DNA of 56,254 bases from Bacteroidota bacterium (GCA_022567155.1 JADFHN010000020.1:1-56254); one strand, 5' to 3'; counted from the first letter of the stretch, positions 36,014-44,328 are shown. Program-made: numbers and translations. The notes: generated from the letters alone by a model not told the origin.

Positions 36014-36812
36014 TCAGTGGAGAAAAGTCAGCCGCATTTAAATAGACAGAAGTCAGGGAATCAACGAGATAACCATCTTCGATAGAGGTTTCATATGCCG
36101 ATATCCACCGTGTGTCTGCAAGAAATCCCTGCCAGTTTTCTTTGGCTGCTTCTCTACTCGAATGCGTGATGAAATACAGTAATGTGTTTTCCACACCCTG
36201 TTGATCATCATCGAAATCGAAATACACAATATTAGTTATGCCATGATTCTCAAATATCTTCATGGTGTGATCGCGAAACCGGGTATGGAGATTATCCAAT
36301 TTGTCTTCATGGGTATAATATGTTCTCAGCTCAAATATACGCGGTCCATCATCAGTAATTAACAGGGGAGGAGAGAAGGCTGTCGGTTTAAGAAATATAC
36401 TTTTTACCGAATCAACAAGAACTCCATTTACTTCTGAGGCTTGTTTGGCTGTGATCCAATCCGGATCCTCCCTGAAGGATTTCCATGAATCTTCCCGGTT
36501 AAGCCTGTTTTGATATCCGAGTAAATAAATCAACACATTTTGATCATTTTCCAGCGGCACCCAGTACCCGATGTTTTCAATTCCATGCTTCTCAAAAAGG
36601 GTAATCGTATGATTTCGAAATCTGGCAAGCAAGTCTTCGAGTTTACCATCTGAGGCATAATACGTTCGTAATTCGTAAACGCCTGTTTTAGCCGTGGTAG
36701 TATTGGATTCAATTGATACAGAGGTTTTAGTGTCGGATTCATTGTCTTTACCAGATTGACAGCTAAAAGCAAGCCAAATTGCCGTTAGGATTGGAATGAA
36801 TATTCTTCTCAT
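36009..36812 (-). CDS. NIPSNAP-domain lipoprotein (two domains)
   Basis: 267 residues from [18 protein letters not shown] (lipobox AFSC); the frame opens 8 codons upstream. Two tandem NIPSNAP domains, each beginning with (Y/F)ELRTYY and containing RF(R)(N/D)HT and the HGI(E/T)NI motif (about 40-150 and 160-265). NIPSNAP is a ferredoxin-like alpha/beta-barrel fold of unclear function. The last codon abuts mnmE remnant 5. Cargo between remnants 5 and 6. Confidence 0.85.
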   Translation of the reverse strand: MRRIFIPILTAIWLAFSCQSGKDNESDTKTSVSIESNTTTAKTGVYELRTYYASDGKLEDLLARFRNHTITLFEKHGIENIGYWVPLENDQNVLIYLLGYQNRLNREDSWKSFREDPDWITAKQASEVNGVLVDSVKSIFLKPTAFSPPLLITDDGPRIFELRTYYTHEDKLDNLHTRFRDHTMKIFENHGITNIVYFDFDDDQQGVENTLLYFITHSSREAAKENWQGFLADTRWISAYETSIEDGYLVDSLTSVYLNAADFSPLK

Positions 36813-36913
36813 AGTGGATGAATTTAGAATTATCAATGTTTAATCGTGACTACAAGTTGTTGGGTGGTTTTAGCCATATGGCAAGTTAAGGAAATAAAAA
36901 TATGCAATGCAAA

Positions 36914-37034
36914 TTATTTCCTGATGCATACCTTACTGAAAATATTTTCCGGCACATCCTCTGTGGTATGCGTCCGCCGAAGCTAAAGGCGTAGGAGGAA
37001 TCTCTTCACCCATAATTTCTGATAATGCGGATAA
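36914..37034 (-). pseudogene. mnmE 3'-end remnant 6
   Basis: Starts at the stop (tta 36914-36916; end reads NIFSKVCIRK). It matches the intact gene through ttactgaaaatattttccgg and, after a 32-base insertion (atgcgtccgccgaagctaaa, then ggcgtaggagga), through atctcttcacccataatttc and tgataatgcgg. The insertion lies just before atctcttc, the same place as in remnant 1. Confidence 0.85.
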
Positions 37035-37157
37035 TGCGGTCCATTTGCTGTAGAAGTTTTGGAACATTTGGTGCATAGGTTCAACTAAATGACGGTGGTG
37101 GTTAAGGAACACCTTGGTTCGGCTGTCCAGCAGGTTGACTTTGCGGCTGGTCCATAA

Positions 37158-37658
37158 TCATATTTTAGCTCCTTGAAAATAATACACTCTGATGGGATTT
37201 CCTCTTTTTGAGTAACCGATTAATGCGAGTTTTGATTGTGGGTAAACGGCTTGTCGTAATGTTTGCTTTAATCCCTCGTTTTCAATTTCCGCAATTATCC
37301 CAAGGCACCTGGGATTTATGTTCTGGTGTATTAACTCAAGATAATCCCTTGTCATAACTGTAATCCTGGTCATTATTCCCTTCCTTCGGTAAGGTTCAGC
37401 AACAAAACTCCGATAAACAAACATATTGGCCCTGAGCTGGCCAATTCGCCTGATGTATGCGGTTGCAATGCCGACTATGTGGTTCTCTTCATTTCTTGCC
37501 AGATACACTACCTGTTTTGCGCGATCAAGAGGATTTTCTCCAGGGGGGATTGCCTTATACCGGGTCCAGGCATCGACAATCTCGTCAAGTAATTCCTGGT
37601 TTTTCTCTTTCCAGACATTCTGAAAGGTTATTCCGGGGATTGGCTCCTGGGTTGTCAA
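37158..37658 (-). CDS. GNAT family N-acetyltransferase
   Basis: 166 residues. Acetyl-CoA-binding motif A is visible as RSFVAEPYRRKGIMTRIT, preceded by the strand HIVGIATAYIRRIGQLR. The C-terminus GYSKRGNPIRVYYFQGAKI is also preserved in a partial duplicate just upstream. The substrate cannot be predicted. After the TGA stop the same frame stays open for about 40 codons into mnmE remnant 6, possibly a lost tail. Cargo between remnant 6 and intact mnmE. Confidence 0.8.
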   Translation of the reverse strand: MTTQEPIPGITFQNVWKEKNQELLDEIVDAWTRYKAIPPGENPLDRAKQVVYLARNEENHIVGIATAYIRRIGQLRANMFVYRSFVAEPYRRKGIMTRITVMTRDYLELIHQNINPRCLGIIAEIENEGLKQTLRQAVYPQSKLALIGYSKRGNPIRVYYFQGAKI

Positions 37659-37670
37659 GGTTCTCTTTTT

Positions 37671-37803
37671 TTATTTAGTCAGCTTCAAGTCCTTAAAATA
37701 ATAAACTCTTATCTGATTTCCATTTTTCGAAAAAAATAAGACAATCCTTGAATCTGTAAATACCTTTAAAACCAGTGACTTAAAAAAATCTATTAATCTC
37801 CTT
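37671..37803 (-). pseudogene. C-terminal relic of a second GNAT copy
   Basis: Frame without a start reads VFTDSRIVLFFSKNGNQIR, then VYYFKDLKLTK, ending TAA 37671-37673. It matches GYSKRGNPIRVYYFQGAKI at the end of the neighbouring intact GNAT. Lies between that gene's start and the end of mnmE. Confidence 0.65.
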
Positions 37804-37863
37804 TAATTGAGTCAGGTTTTTATTTTAAGTTAAGATAAAAATCTGATAGTGAGGGGCGAGGCA

Positions 37864-39249
37864 TTACTTTCCAATACAGAACTTGCTGAAAATATTCTCC
37901 AGCAAATCCTCCGTAGTTATCTCTTCCCCCGTAATTTCAGATAACGCCGAGAGCGCATGCTTCAATTCCATAGCCAGAAAATCGTTGGTAAGGCCCGTAT
38001 CCAAACTGTTTTGCACATCCATTAAAGCAGTTTTGGCACGGAGCAGGTTTTCGTAATGCCGGATATTGGTCACCAGCACATCACCCTTTTTTACTTCATC
38101 CAGGTGGACTTTATGTAAAATCGTATCTTTCAGTACATCGATACCTTCTTTGGTTGTGGCCGATAGTAAGAGGGTGTTTGGCAGTAGTTTAAACTGCTCA
38201 ATGAGCTGGTTGTCTGCTTTGTCTTTTTTATTCCCTATGGCAATGAAAGGGGTTCCCACATCGTTCAATTGGGTGATTTTTTCTTTTATACTTTCAATGG
38301 GTTCCAATGTGAGATCAAATAAATAAAGCAGGAGGAAAGCTTCTTCTATTTTCTTTTTTGCACGCTCCACACCCATCGCTTCTATTGTGTCGGTGGGTTC
38401 CCGCAGCCCGGCGGTGTCAATAAACCGGAACTGCACCCCGCCGATATTGATTTCGTCTTCGATCACATCACGGGTGGTGCCCGGAATTTCAGATACAATG
38501 GCTCGCTCTTCATTGAGAAGTGCATTCAGCAGCGTGGATTTTCCGGCATTGGGTTTTCCGGCAATCACAGTAGGAACACCGTTTTTTATCACATTTCCGA
38601 GGTCAAAACTCCGGATCAGCGGGTTCATTACTGCAAGCAGATTTTGAATGAGCTTAGTTAACTCCCCGCGATTGGCAAACTCCACATCCTCTTCGCTGAA
38701 ATCAAGTTCCAGCTCTATCATAGAAGCAAAGTGTATCAACTCTTCGCGTAGTTTTTCAATTTCCTTCGAAAATCCGCCGCGCATCTGACTGATAGCTGCA
38801 TGGTGAGAAGCTTCTGAGTCTGAATATATCAGATCCGCCACGGCTTCGGCCTGGGCCAGGTCCATGCGTCCATTCAGGAAGGCCCGCTTCGTAAACTCAC
38901 CGGGCTGTGCCATGCGTGCACCCGCACCTATCAACACCTTCATTATTTTCTGTACGATGTATTGCGACCCGTGGGTTGATATTTCAATACTGTCTTCTTT
39001 TGTGAAAGAATTTGGTGACCTGAAAAGGGATACCAATACTTCATCGATGATCTGGTTATCCTTCGGATCAACCACTGTACCAAAGTGGATGGTATGGGTA
39101 GCCTGATCCTCCAGATTTTTTCCACGAAAAATACGGTTTGCAATTTCGATTGCATTTTTCCCGCTCAACCGTACGATAGCAATTGCACTCACTCCAGGCG
39201 CTGTAGCCGGGGCAACAATGGTGTCTTCAGGGTCTCCGATAAATTGCAT
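37864..39249 (-). CDS. mnmE: tRNA modification GTPase MnmE
   Basis: 461 residues, normal length. With MnmG it installs the (carboxymethyl)aminomethyl group on U34 of certain tRNAs. N-terminal folate-binding domain (TIVAPATAPGVSAIAIVRLS), helical domain, and the inserted G domain: G1 GKPNAGKSTLLN, G2 GTTRD, G3 DTAGL, G4 NKKDKAD. C-terminus [11 protein letters not shown] with the conserved Cys. It is the only complete copy; six partial 3' copies lie downstream in the same orientation, up to 10.9 kb away. Confidence 0.97.
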   Translation of the reverse strand: MQFIGDPEDTIVAPATAPGVSAIAIVRLSGKNAIEIANRIFRGKNLEDQATHTIHFGTVVDPKDNQIIDEVLVSLFRSPNSFTKEDSIEISTHGSQYIVQKIMKVLIGAGARMAQPGEFTKRAFLNGRMDLAQAEAVADLIYSDSEASHHAAISQMRGGFSKEIEKLREELIHFASMIELELDFSEEDVEFANRGELTKLIQNLLAVMNPLIRSFDLGNVIKNGVPTVIAGKPNAGKSTLLNALLNEERAIVSEIPGTTRDVIEDEINIGGVQFRFIDTAGLREPTDTIEAMGVERAKKKIEEAFLLLYLFDLTLEPIESIKEKITQLNDVGTPFIAIGNKKDKADNQLIEQFKLLPNTLLLSATTKEGIDVLKDTILHKVHLDEVKKGDVLVTNIRHYENLLRAKTALMDVQNSLDTGLTNDFLAMELKHALSALSEITGEEITTEDLLENIFSKFCIGK

Positions 39250-39271
39250 GCTGCAAAGTTATTCAAAAAGT

Positions 39272-39331
39272 ACGGAAGTAACCTGCCCGACTAGCATCCC
39301 CGTCCTTACCGGCACGGCAGGTTACTTCCGT
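39272..39331. repeat. Inverted repeat of the 'ggttacttccgtgcc' family
   Basis: Perfect 16-base arms acggaagtaacctgcc (39272-39287) and ggcaggttacttccgt (39316-39331). The right arm also ends the repeats at 46242-46334 and 46511-46606. It lies just upstream of mnmE. Confidence 0.7.
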
Positions 39332-39449
39332 GCCTAAAACACTTTATTCCCTATACTTTTTTTTTGCAAACCGGGATAACCAGAAGGAATTTCATGGTTT
39401 TCATAATATCTGAAATAATATGCAAAATATCACATAACATCGAAAAATT

Positions 39450-40571
39450 TCATAAAGGCAGCAGTGCACGTATGTTTTTCAGCAATTTTTCTTCTTCAGA
39501 ATACCAGTATATTTCACTTCCTGGCTTTTTAGAATAAAAGGAGGAGTTGTTGATTGATTTGAGAATGGCTTCCGGGTCAGGATTGCTGTAATCAACTGCG
39601 ATGCAAGCTTCGTAGCGCTGACAGTAAGAAACCCACACTGGATTGTCAGTCAAGAGAAAAGGCAACTGACAGGCCAGATATTCATAAATGCGTGTAGGAA
39701 TCTTGTCCACAAGCGCCGGGTTTTTCTGATAACTTATTATGCCCAGATTGGACTGCTCAATTTTACGCAATATGTCCGGATGAGGTACCAGCTGGTCACC
39801 GCCTGTCAATTCAATATTGCTATATCCTTCAATAGCCGCTTTAACCTGGCGAAGCACATTTTTATCTGGGCAGTACCCGATGATTGTAAACGTTCCATTC
39901 AATGCATTAAGCAGCTCTTTTGCCAGCTCAATCGCCTCAAAGATACCGTATGTTTTACCGATGGTACCCGTGTAAATTATATCCAGGTGTTTATTGAGTG
40001 GTTTCCGGTCCGTTATTGCAGGGTAGGAGACAGGGGGCAGGAACTTGTTTTCAATTGTCAGTGCCTTTGGTTTCAGATAGGGCATTTCAGAAATGTAGCA
40101 TATTTCCGCAAGTAAGCATTGCGTTAGAAATGGGAATAATATCCGTTCTTTAAGGCGTACATACCATGCGATCAGCATGTTAAAAGGCAACGGATAATGC
40201 CCTCCGTACCGTATGTTTTTATAGTAATTTTCCTGGATATCATAGATAATTACACCACCAAATAATATTTTGTACAGCACCACAACAACCAGTAACTCAT
40301 GGGTGTTAGCTATAAATATATCAGGTTTAACTTTAAGTAAGATTTTACCGATTTCAAATCCGGCAAAAAGCCGCTTCAGACTTAATCTTCCAAAATCAAA
40401 TACAGGATAAAAGTGAATTTTTCCATTAGGTTCATGCGCTTTTCCTATTTGTCCGGCCACATAAATTTCAAGGTTATCTATCTTTGCCAGCGAGCGGGCA
40501 AATTTTTCATACATCCGTGTATCATCAATCGGCTTAAGAACAGAGGCGAGGAGTAATTTATGCGCAGCCAT
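39450..40571 (-). CDS. Glycosyltransferase (GT4/GT-B like)
   Basis: 373 residues. GT-B fold features: N-terminal ASVLKPIDDTRMYEKFA, a middle KPDIFIANTHELLV segment, the C-terminal Rossmann start LDIIYTGTIGKTYGIFEAIE, and the donor-binding-like region SNLGIISYQKNPALVDKIPT followed by RIYEYLACQLPFL. Likely transfers a sugar in surface polysaccharide or glycolipid synthesis. Divergent from dapD with 57 bases between starts; no other polysaccharide genes nearby. Confidence 0.8.
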   Translation of the reverse strand: MAAHKLLLASVLKPIDDTRMYEKFARSLAKIDNLEIYVAGQIGKAHEPNGKIHFYPVFDFGRLSLKRLFAGFEIGKILLKVKPDIFIANTHELLVVVVLYKILFGGVIIYDIQENYYKNIRYGGHYPLPFNMLIAWYVRLKERILFPFLTQCLLAEICYISEMPYLKPKALTIENKFLPPVSYPAITDRKPLNKHLDIIYTGTIGKTYGIFEAIELAKELLNALNGTFTIIGYCPDKNVLRQVKAAIEGYSNIELTGGDQLVPHPDILRKIEQSNLGIISYQKNPALVDKIPTRIYEYLACQLPFLLTDNPVWVSYCQRYEACIAVDYSNPDPEAILKSINNSSFYSKKPGSEIYWYSEEEKLLKNIRALLPL

Positions 40572-40628
40572 TGAACGGGTAAAAGAACAATATTGCTAAG
40601 TTGAATCAAATATTTCGAAATACAAGTA

Positions 40629-41444
40629 ATGACAGAATTACAAAAAATCATTGAGGCGGCGTGGGAAGACAGAGAATTGTTGCATCACGCGGATACGATA
40701 AAAGCTATAAACACGATAATCAGGAACCTTAACGAAGGAAAGGTACGTGCAGCTGAACCGGTAAAAGACGGATGGCAGGTGAACGATTGGGTAAAAAAAG
40801 CGGTGATCCTCTATTTTCCTGTGAGTGAAATGAAGACCATAAAAGTCGGACCGTTCGAATTTCATGACAAAATTCCCCTGAAATCCGGTTATAGTGAATT
40901 AGGTGTGCGGGTGGTGCCACATGGCATTGCAAGGTATGGATCGTTTATTAACAAAGGTGTGGTAATGATGCCCTCTTATATAAACATTGGTGCATATGTG
41001 GATTCAGGAACCATGGTGGACACCTGGGCAACGGTTGGAAGTTGTGCCCAGGTAGGTAAAAATGTGCACATCAGTGGTGGCGTTGGGATTGGTGGTGTGC
41101 TGGAACCAGTGCAGGCGACGCCGGTCATTATTGAAGACGGAGCTTTTCTGGGTTCAAGATGTATCGTCGTGGAAGGTGTGAGGGTAGGTAAAGAGGCAGT
41201 TCTTGGCGCCAATGTGACCTTAACGGCAAGCTCAAAGATCATAGATGTTACTGGTACCGAAGCTGTTGAAACGAAAGGATATGTGCCCGAAAGATCTGTA
41301 GTGATACCCGGATCGTACACCAAAAGGTTTGATGCCGGCGACTACCAGGTGCCATGTGCGCTTATTATTGGCAAACGTAAGGCAAGCACCGATCTGAAAA
41401 CATCATTAAATCAGGCGCTAAGAGATCACCATGTAGCTGTGTAA
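40629..41444 (+). CDS. dapD: 2,3,4,5-tetrahydropyridine-2,6-dicarboxylate N-succinyltransferase
   Basis: 271 residues, standard DapD. N-terminal helical domain (MTELQKIIEAAWEDRELL), then a left-handed beta-helix of hexapeptide repeats (INIGAYVDSGTMVDTWATVG, ISGGVGIGGVLEP, GAFLGSRCIVVEGVRVG) and the C-terminal VVIPGSYTKRF. Succinyl-CoA-dependent step of the lysine/diaminopimelate pathway in the cytoplasm. Confidence 0.96.
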   Translation: MTELQKIIEAAWEDRELLHHADTIKAINTIIRNLNEGKVRAAEPVKDGWQVNDWVKKAVILYFPVSEMKTIKVGPFEFHDKIPLKSGYSELGVRVVPHGIARYGSFINKGVVMMPSYINIGAYVDSGTMVDTWATVGSCAQVGKNVHISGGVGIGGVLEPVQATPVIIEDGAFLGSRCIVVEGVRVGKEAVLGANVTLTASSKIIDVTGTEAVETKGYVPERSVVIPGSYTKRFDAGDYQVPCALIIGKRKASTDLKTSLNQALRDHHVAV

Positions 41445-41492
41445 TGTGCGAACATTTATTAATTTTGATACTAAAATGGCATACACTTTGTT

Positions 41493-41640
41493 AATTAGAG
41501 TCTTTAAAGTACTGATGATTGGAGAATTAAAAAAAATGAATACCAATTATTCTCCCGCCATCGGCGGGAGTGTAGGGGTGGGTCAATATAAAAAGTCATT
41601 CATTTTTTTGAATTACTGACTTTATGGACAGACTCTAATT
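41493..41640. repeat. MITE-like element with 11-base terminal inverted repeats
   Basis: Perfect ends aattagagtct (41493-41503) and agactctaatt (41630-41640), total 148 bases, no coding capacity, internal palindrome ctcccgccatcggcgggag. Internal sequence is shared with 22391-22574. No clear target duplication. Confidence 0.6.
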
Positions 41641-41666
41641 TATGTCAATAACCTGAATACGGATCA

Positions 41667-42509
41667 ATGAAAAAGGGATTACTTTATATAGTTTTATTTG
41701 TAGGGCTGACAGCGTTTGTCGGGAGTGATAGTGAAAGCGATGTTTATCCGGTAATCAATCAAAAAAGTTTTTTACCGGGCGAAATCATCGAATACAGGCT
41801 CAGTTTTTCTATTTTCACAGTTGGCAGGGGAATAACCATCGTTCAGGACCGGATTTACAATATCAATGGCCGGCCGGCTTATAAAGTGGATATTTATGGA
41901 AACACCAGCGGACTTGTTGACTGGATAACACATGTAGAAGACCACTGGGGGGCCTATATTGATACGACTTCACTTTTGCCACATCAAACCTACCGCAATA
42001 TTATTGAAGGCCGGTACCGGAAGAACGAAAAAGTATTTTTTGATCATGATACAGGTAAAATTGAGGTACATGAACTTGATCAGGAAACCCGCCTGTTTAA
42101 AGAGCCGCAGTTATTTGAATCTCCTGCCAAATATATTTACGATATGCTTGGCGGCATATTGCTCCTTCGTTCCATTGATTTTGATACGGTGCAGGTTGGA
42201 GACACCATAAAAGTAAATGCCTTTTTTCAAGATACTTTCTACAATTTCAGGACCGTATTCAAAAAGAGGGAAGTTATAAAAACCAGGGCCGGAAAATTCA
42301 GGGCGCTTGCATTGGTACCACTTATGCCCGAAAATTCCATATTCGAGGAGGGGGAGAGTTCAATAGAATTCTGGATATCCGACGATGAAAATAAGATGCC
42401 TTTATTAATCCGTGCTCAAATGCTCATTGGCAGCGCCGGGGTGGAGATCACCAGTTTCAGAGGGATTCGCAATCCGATATCGAGTTATGTACATTCGTCG
42501 TGGTGGTAG
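41667..42509 (+). CDS. DUF3108-domain protein
   Basis: 280 residues with an N-terminal hydrophobic signal (GLLYIVLFVGLTAFVG). Motifs FLPGEIIEYRLSF and the YKVDIYGNTSGLVDWI / HVEDHWGAYIDTTSLLPHQT stretch are typical of DUF3108. A predicted periplasmic beta-rich protein of unknown function. A TPR lipoprotein follows 41 bases downstream on the same strand, probably in one unit. Confidence 0.8.
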   Translation: MKKGLLYIVLFVGLTAFVGSDSESDVYPVINQKSFLPGEIIEYRLSFSIFTVGRGITIVQDRIYNINGRPAYKVDIYGNTSGLVDWITHVEDHWGAYIDTTSLLPHQTYRNIIEGRYRKNEKVFFDHDTGKIEVHELDQETRLFKEPQLFESPAKYIYDMLGGILLLRSIDFDTVQVGDTIKVNAFFQDTFYNFRTVFKKREVIKTRAGKFRALALVPLMPENSIFEEGESSIEFWISDDENKMPLLIRAQMLIGSAGVEITSFRGIRNPISSYVHSSWW

Positions 42510-42550
42510 TTGATGCTCGTTATAATACCTTTGACAAGATTTTTTGATAG

Positions 42551-43147
42551 ATGAGAGGAATATTGATGGGTGTGATTCTGGGAATTACCGGGTTATGGGG
42601 CTGCAAAGATGAAAGTGTGTACATAGGCGATGGTTTCTTTAATCAGGGTAATTATGAAAAAGCCATAGAAGCTTACACCAACTATCTGGAGCTTAACCCG
42701 AATAACATCAAATCACTGTATAACCGGGGCCGGGCTTATGAAGAACTCGGCAACTACGAGCTGGCGCTTGCCGACTTCAATAAAGTGCTTGAAAACGACC
42801 CGAATCATGTTCAGTCCAGGCTGTCGATAGCCAACAACTTATACAGGAATAAGTTGTATATGGATGTGATTTACGTGTGTGATAACGTGCTGGAGACTCA
42901 TTCGCAAAATACAGATGCGTTTTTATTACGAGGAAAGTCACACCAGAAAGCAGGCCACATCAATCAGGCGATGGATGACTACAATGCAGCCATTGCAGTG
43001 AATAATGAAAAGGGCGAAGCATATTTTTACAGGGGATTATTGAAAATATATCTGGGTCGAAAGCAATCGGCTTGTAGTGATTTTAAAATAGCCGAGTCAC
43101 TCGATATTAAAACGGCAGTAAAAGCCCTGAAAAACTATTGCCGGTAA
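42551..43147 (+). CDS. TPR-repeat lipoprotein
   Basis: 198 residues. Lipobox GLWGC at about residue 18, then about four TPR units (NYEKAIEAYTNYLELNPNNI, YELALADFNKVLENDPNHVQ, INQAMDDYNAAIAVNNEKGE and a degenerate last one). Scaffold-type protein-protein interaction module facing the periplasm. The last 24 codons are repeated exactly at 44250-44328. Confidence 0.85.
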   Translation: MRGILMGVILGITGLWGCKDESVYIGDGFFNQGNYEKAIEAYTNYLELNPNNIKSLYNRGRAYEELGNYELALADFNKVLENDPNHVQSRLSIANNLYRNKLYMDVIYVCDNVLETHSQNTDAFLLRGKSHQKAGHINQAMDDYNAAIAVNNEKGEAYFYRGLLKIYLGRKQSACSDFKIAESLDIKTAVKALKNYCR

Positions 43148-43154
43148 ACCTTTT
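43076..43154 (+). repeat. 79-bp direct repeat, copy 1 (3' end of the TPR gene)
   Basis: From agtgattttaaaatagccga to gccggtaaacctttt; identical to 44250-44328, 1174 bases apart. It covers the last 24 codons of the TPR gene and a few bases beyond. Confidence 0.9.
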
Positions 43155-43568
43155 CCTGCTTTCAGTTTTGAGGTACCCAAGCAAATTTTTTATAGTTTAT
43201 CAAATGAAATGTTGGTTGATTCTTCCATTCAACTGTTTGCTGCATTGGGGTGCAACCATACCTAAATGGTTGATTGATCCCAAAATTGTTAATAGAGTTG
43301 ACAATTTTGGAGTAAACTTCTGATGTTTGAGGATTCAGACGGAAGCCTCTGAACCAGGCGTAGAAAATTTACGGAAATAGTACATTGACAAATACTGTAG
43401 TTCACTCATTTTTAATCAACTGCACCTCGTGCTGCAACACTCTTTTTAACTTTGTGGGTTAATAAATTTTATTATTTTGAGCACCAAAGGTGCGTAAATT
43501 ATTAGCCCCGTGCGCAGCGCGGGGTTTATTATTTTTCAAAGCCATATAGCCCCATCGGGGTGTAATCA
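43155..43568. repeat. REP-like palindromes left of the RAYT gene, with unassigned DNA
   Basis: No gene seen. Palindromes: caaaattgt...acaattttg at 43280-43310 (second copy at 6261), gcaccaaaggtgc at 43481-43493, agccccgtgcgcagcgcggg at 43504-43523 and agccccatcggggtg at 43548-43562. The last three have inverted counterparts on the right side of the transposase gene. Confidence 0.65.
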
Positions 43569-44021
43569 TTAATCCCATACATAACGTTCATCATAATCGA
43601 TATCATATTCTTTCAATAAAACCCGGTATTCATCCTGAAATGATAGTTCTTTATGATGTTCTTCTTGTGTTGAAATATAATCTTTTAACACATCAACCTG
43701 TCCAAGGTGAATCGAAAATCCCCCATATCCGTTTTGCCAATAGAACTTTTGATAAGATTGTCCCTTTGTTTTTATCCATTTTGAAGAATGAGTCTTTAAT
43801 TCTTCGATCAGTTTCATTAATGCAATCTTTCGCGACAACAAACAAAGTATATGAACGTGATCTTTATGTCCTCCTACAATTAATGGATTACATTCCAGAT
43901 TCTTACATATTCCTCCAAGATAACTGAATAACTCTTCCTTTATACGCTTATCTATAAATGGGTATCTGTTCTTTGTACTAAAGGTGATGTGCATGTAGTT
44001 TTTTACTAACGATTGTGGCAT
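43569..44021 (-). CDS. REP-associated tyrosine transposase (RAYT, IS200-like Y1 family)
   Basis: 150 residues. HUH motif in VGGHKDHVHIL (about 57-67), catalytic Tyr in VLKDYISTQEEHH (about residue 115), N-terminus KNYMHITFSTKNRYPFID. Complete and apparently intact. RAYTs process REP palindromes in single-stranded form. The flanking palindromes on both sides occur in inverted order, which is the layout of a REPtron. Confidence 0.88.
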   Translation of the reverse strand: MPQSLVKNYMHITFSTKNRYPFIDKRIKEELFSYLGGICKNLECNPLIVGGHKDHVHILCLLSRKIALMKLIEELKTHSSKWIKTKGQSYQKFYWQNGYGGFSIHLGQVDVLKDYISTQEEHHKELSFQDEYRVLLKEYDIDYDERYVWD

Positions 44022-44040
44022 GTTTGAAAATTTTGATTAC

Positions 44041-44120
44041 GCACCTGTGGCGCTTGTGTTAGATTATATTAAAATCCCCGGGCTGACGCCCGGGGCTGTT
44101 GATATCACCCCTTTGGGGCT
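44041..44120. repeat. REP-like palindromes right of the RAYT gene
   Basis: gcacctgtggcgc (44041-44053), ccccgggctgacgcccgggg (44076-44095) and caccccttttgggg-type caccc-ctttggggct (44106-44120). Read on the minus strand they give the same three families in mirrored order to the left side. The stretch 44121-44249 shows nothing else. Confidence 0.65.
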
Positions 44121-44249
44121 AAGATTAAAAAAAATGTACTAAAAAGAAAGTGAGGCACAAAAAACATCAAACCTGATCAGTTTATTTCACTGATTATCAG
44201 TCATTAACGTTATATTATAAAACCGTTTTTTCCAGAGTTCGGAAACAGG

Positions 44250-44328
44250 AGTGATTTTAAAATAGCCGAGTCACTCGATATTAAAACGGCAGTAAAAGCC
44301 CTGAAAAACTATTGCCGGTAAACCTTTT
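44250..44328 (+). repeat. 79-bp direct repeat, copy 2
   Basis: Identical to 43076-43154. Its right end supplies the last codons and stop (44309-44311) of the convergent minus-strand zinc-finger gene. Confidence 0.9.

Noticed and set aside
36914-37157. GNAT tail fused to mnmE remnant 6 as a read-through protein
   Set aside because: The tail has no recognised domain and needs TGA read-through; kept only as an observation.
26957-39249. CRISPR array or integron with attC sites
   Set aside because: Repeat units are pieces of mnmE of unequal length 0.5-3 kb apart, not short regular repeats, and no cas or integron integrase gene is present.
43138-43323. 61-codon plus-strand open frame after the TPR gene
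   Set aside because: Overlaps the TPR stop and the 79-bp repeat, contains a palindrome, and has no recognisable protein features.
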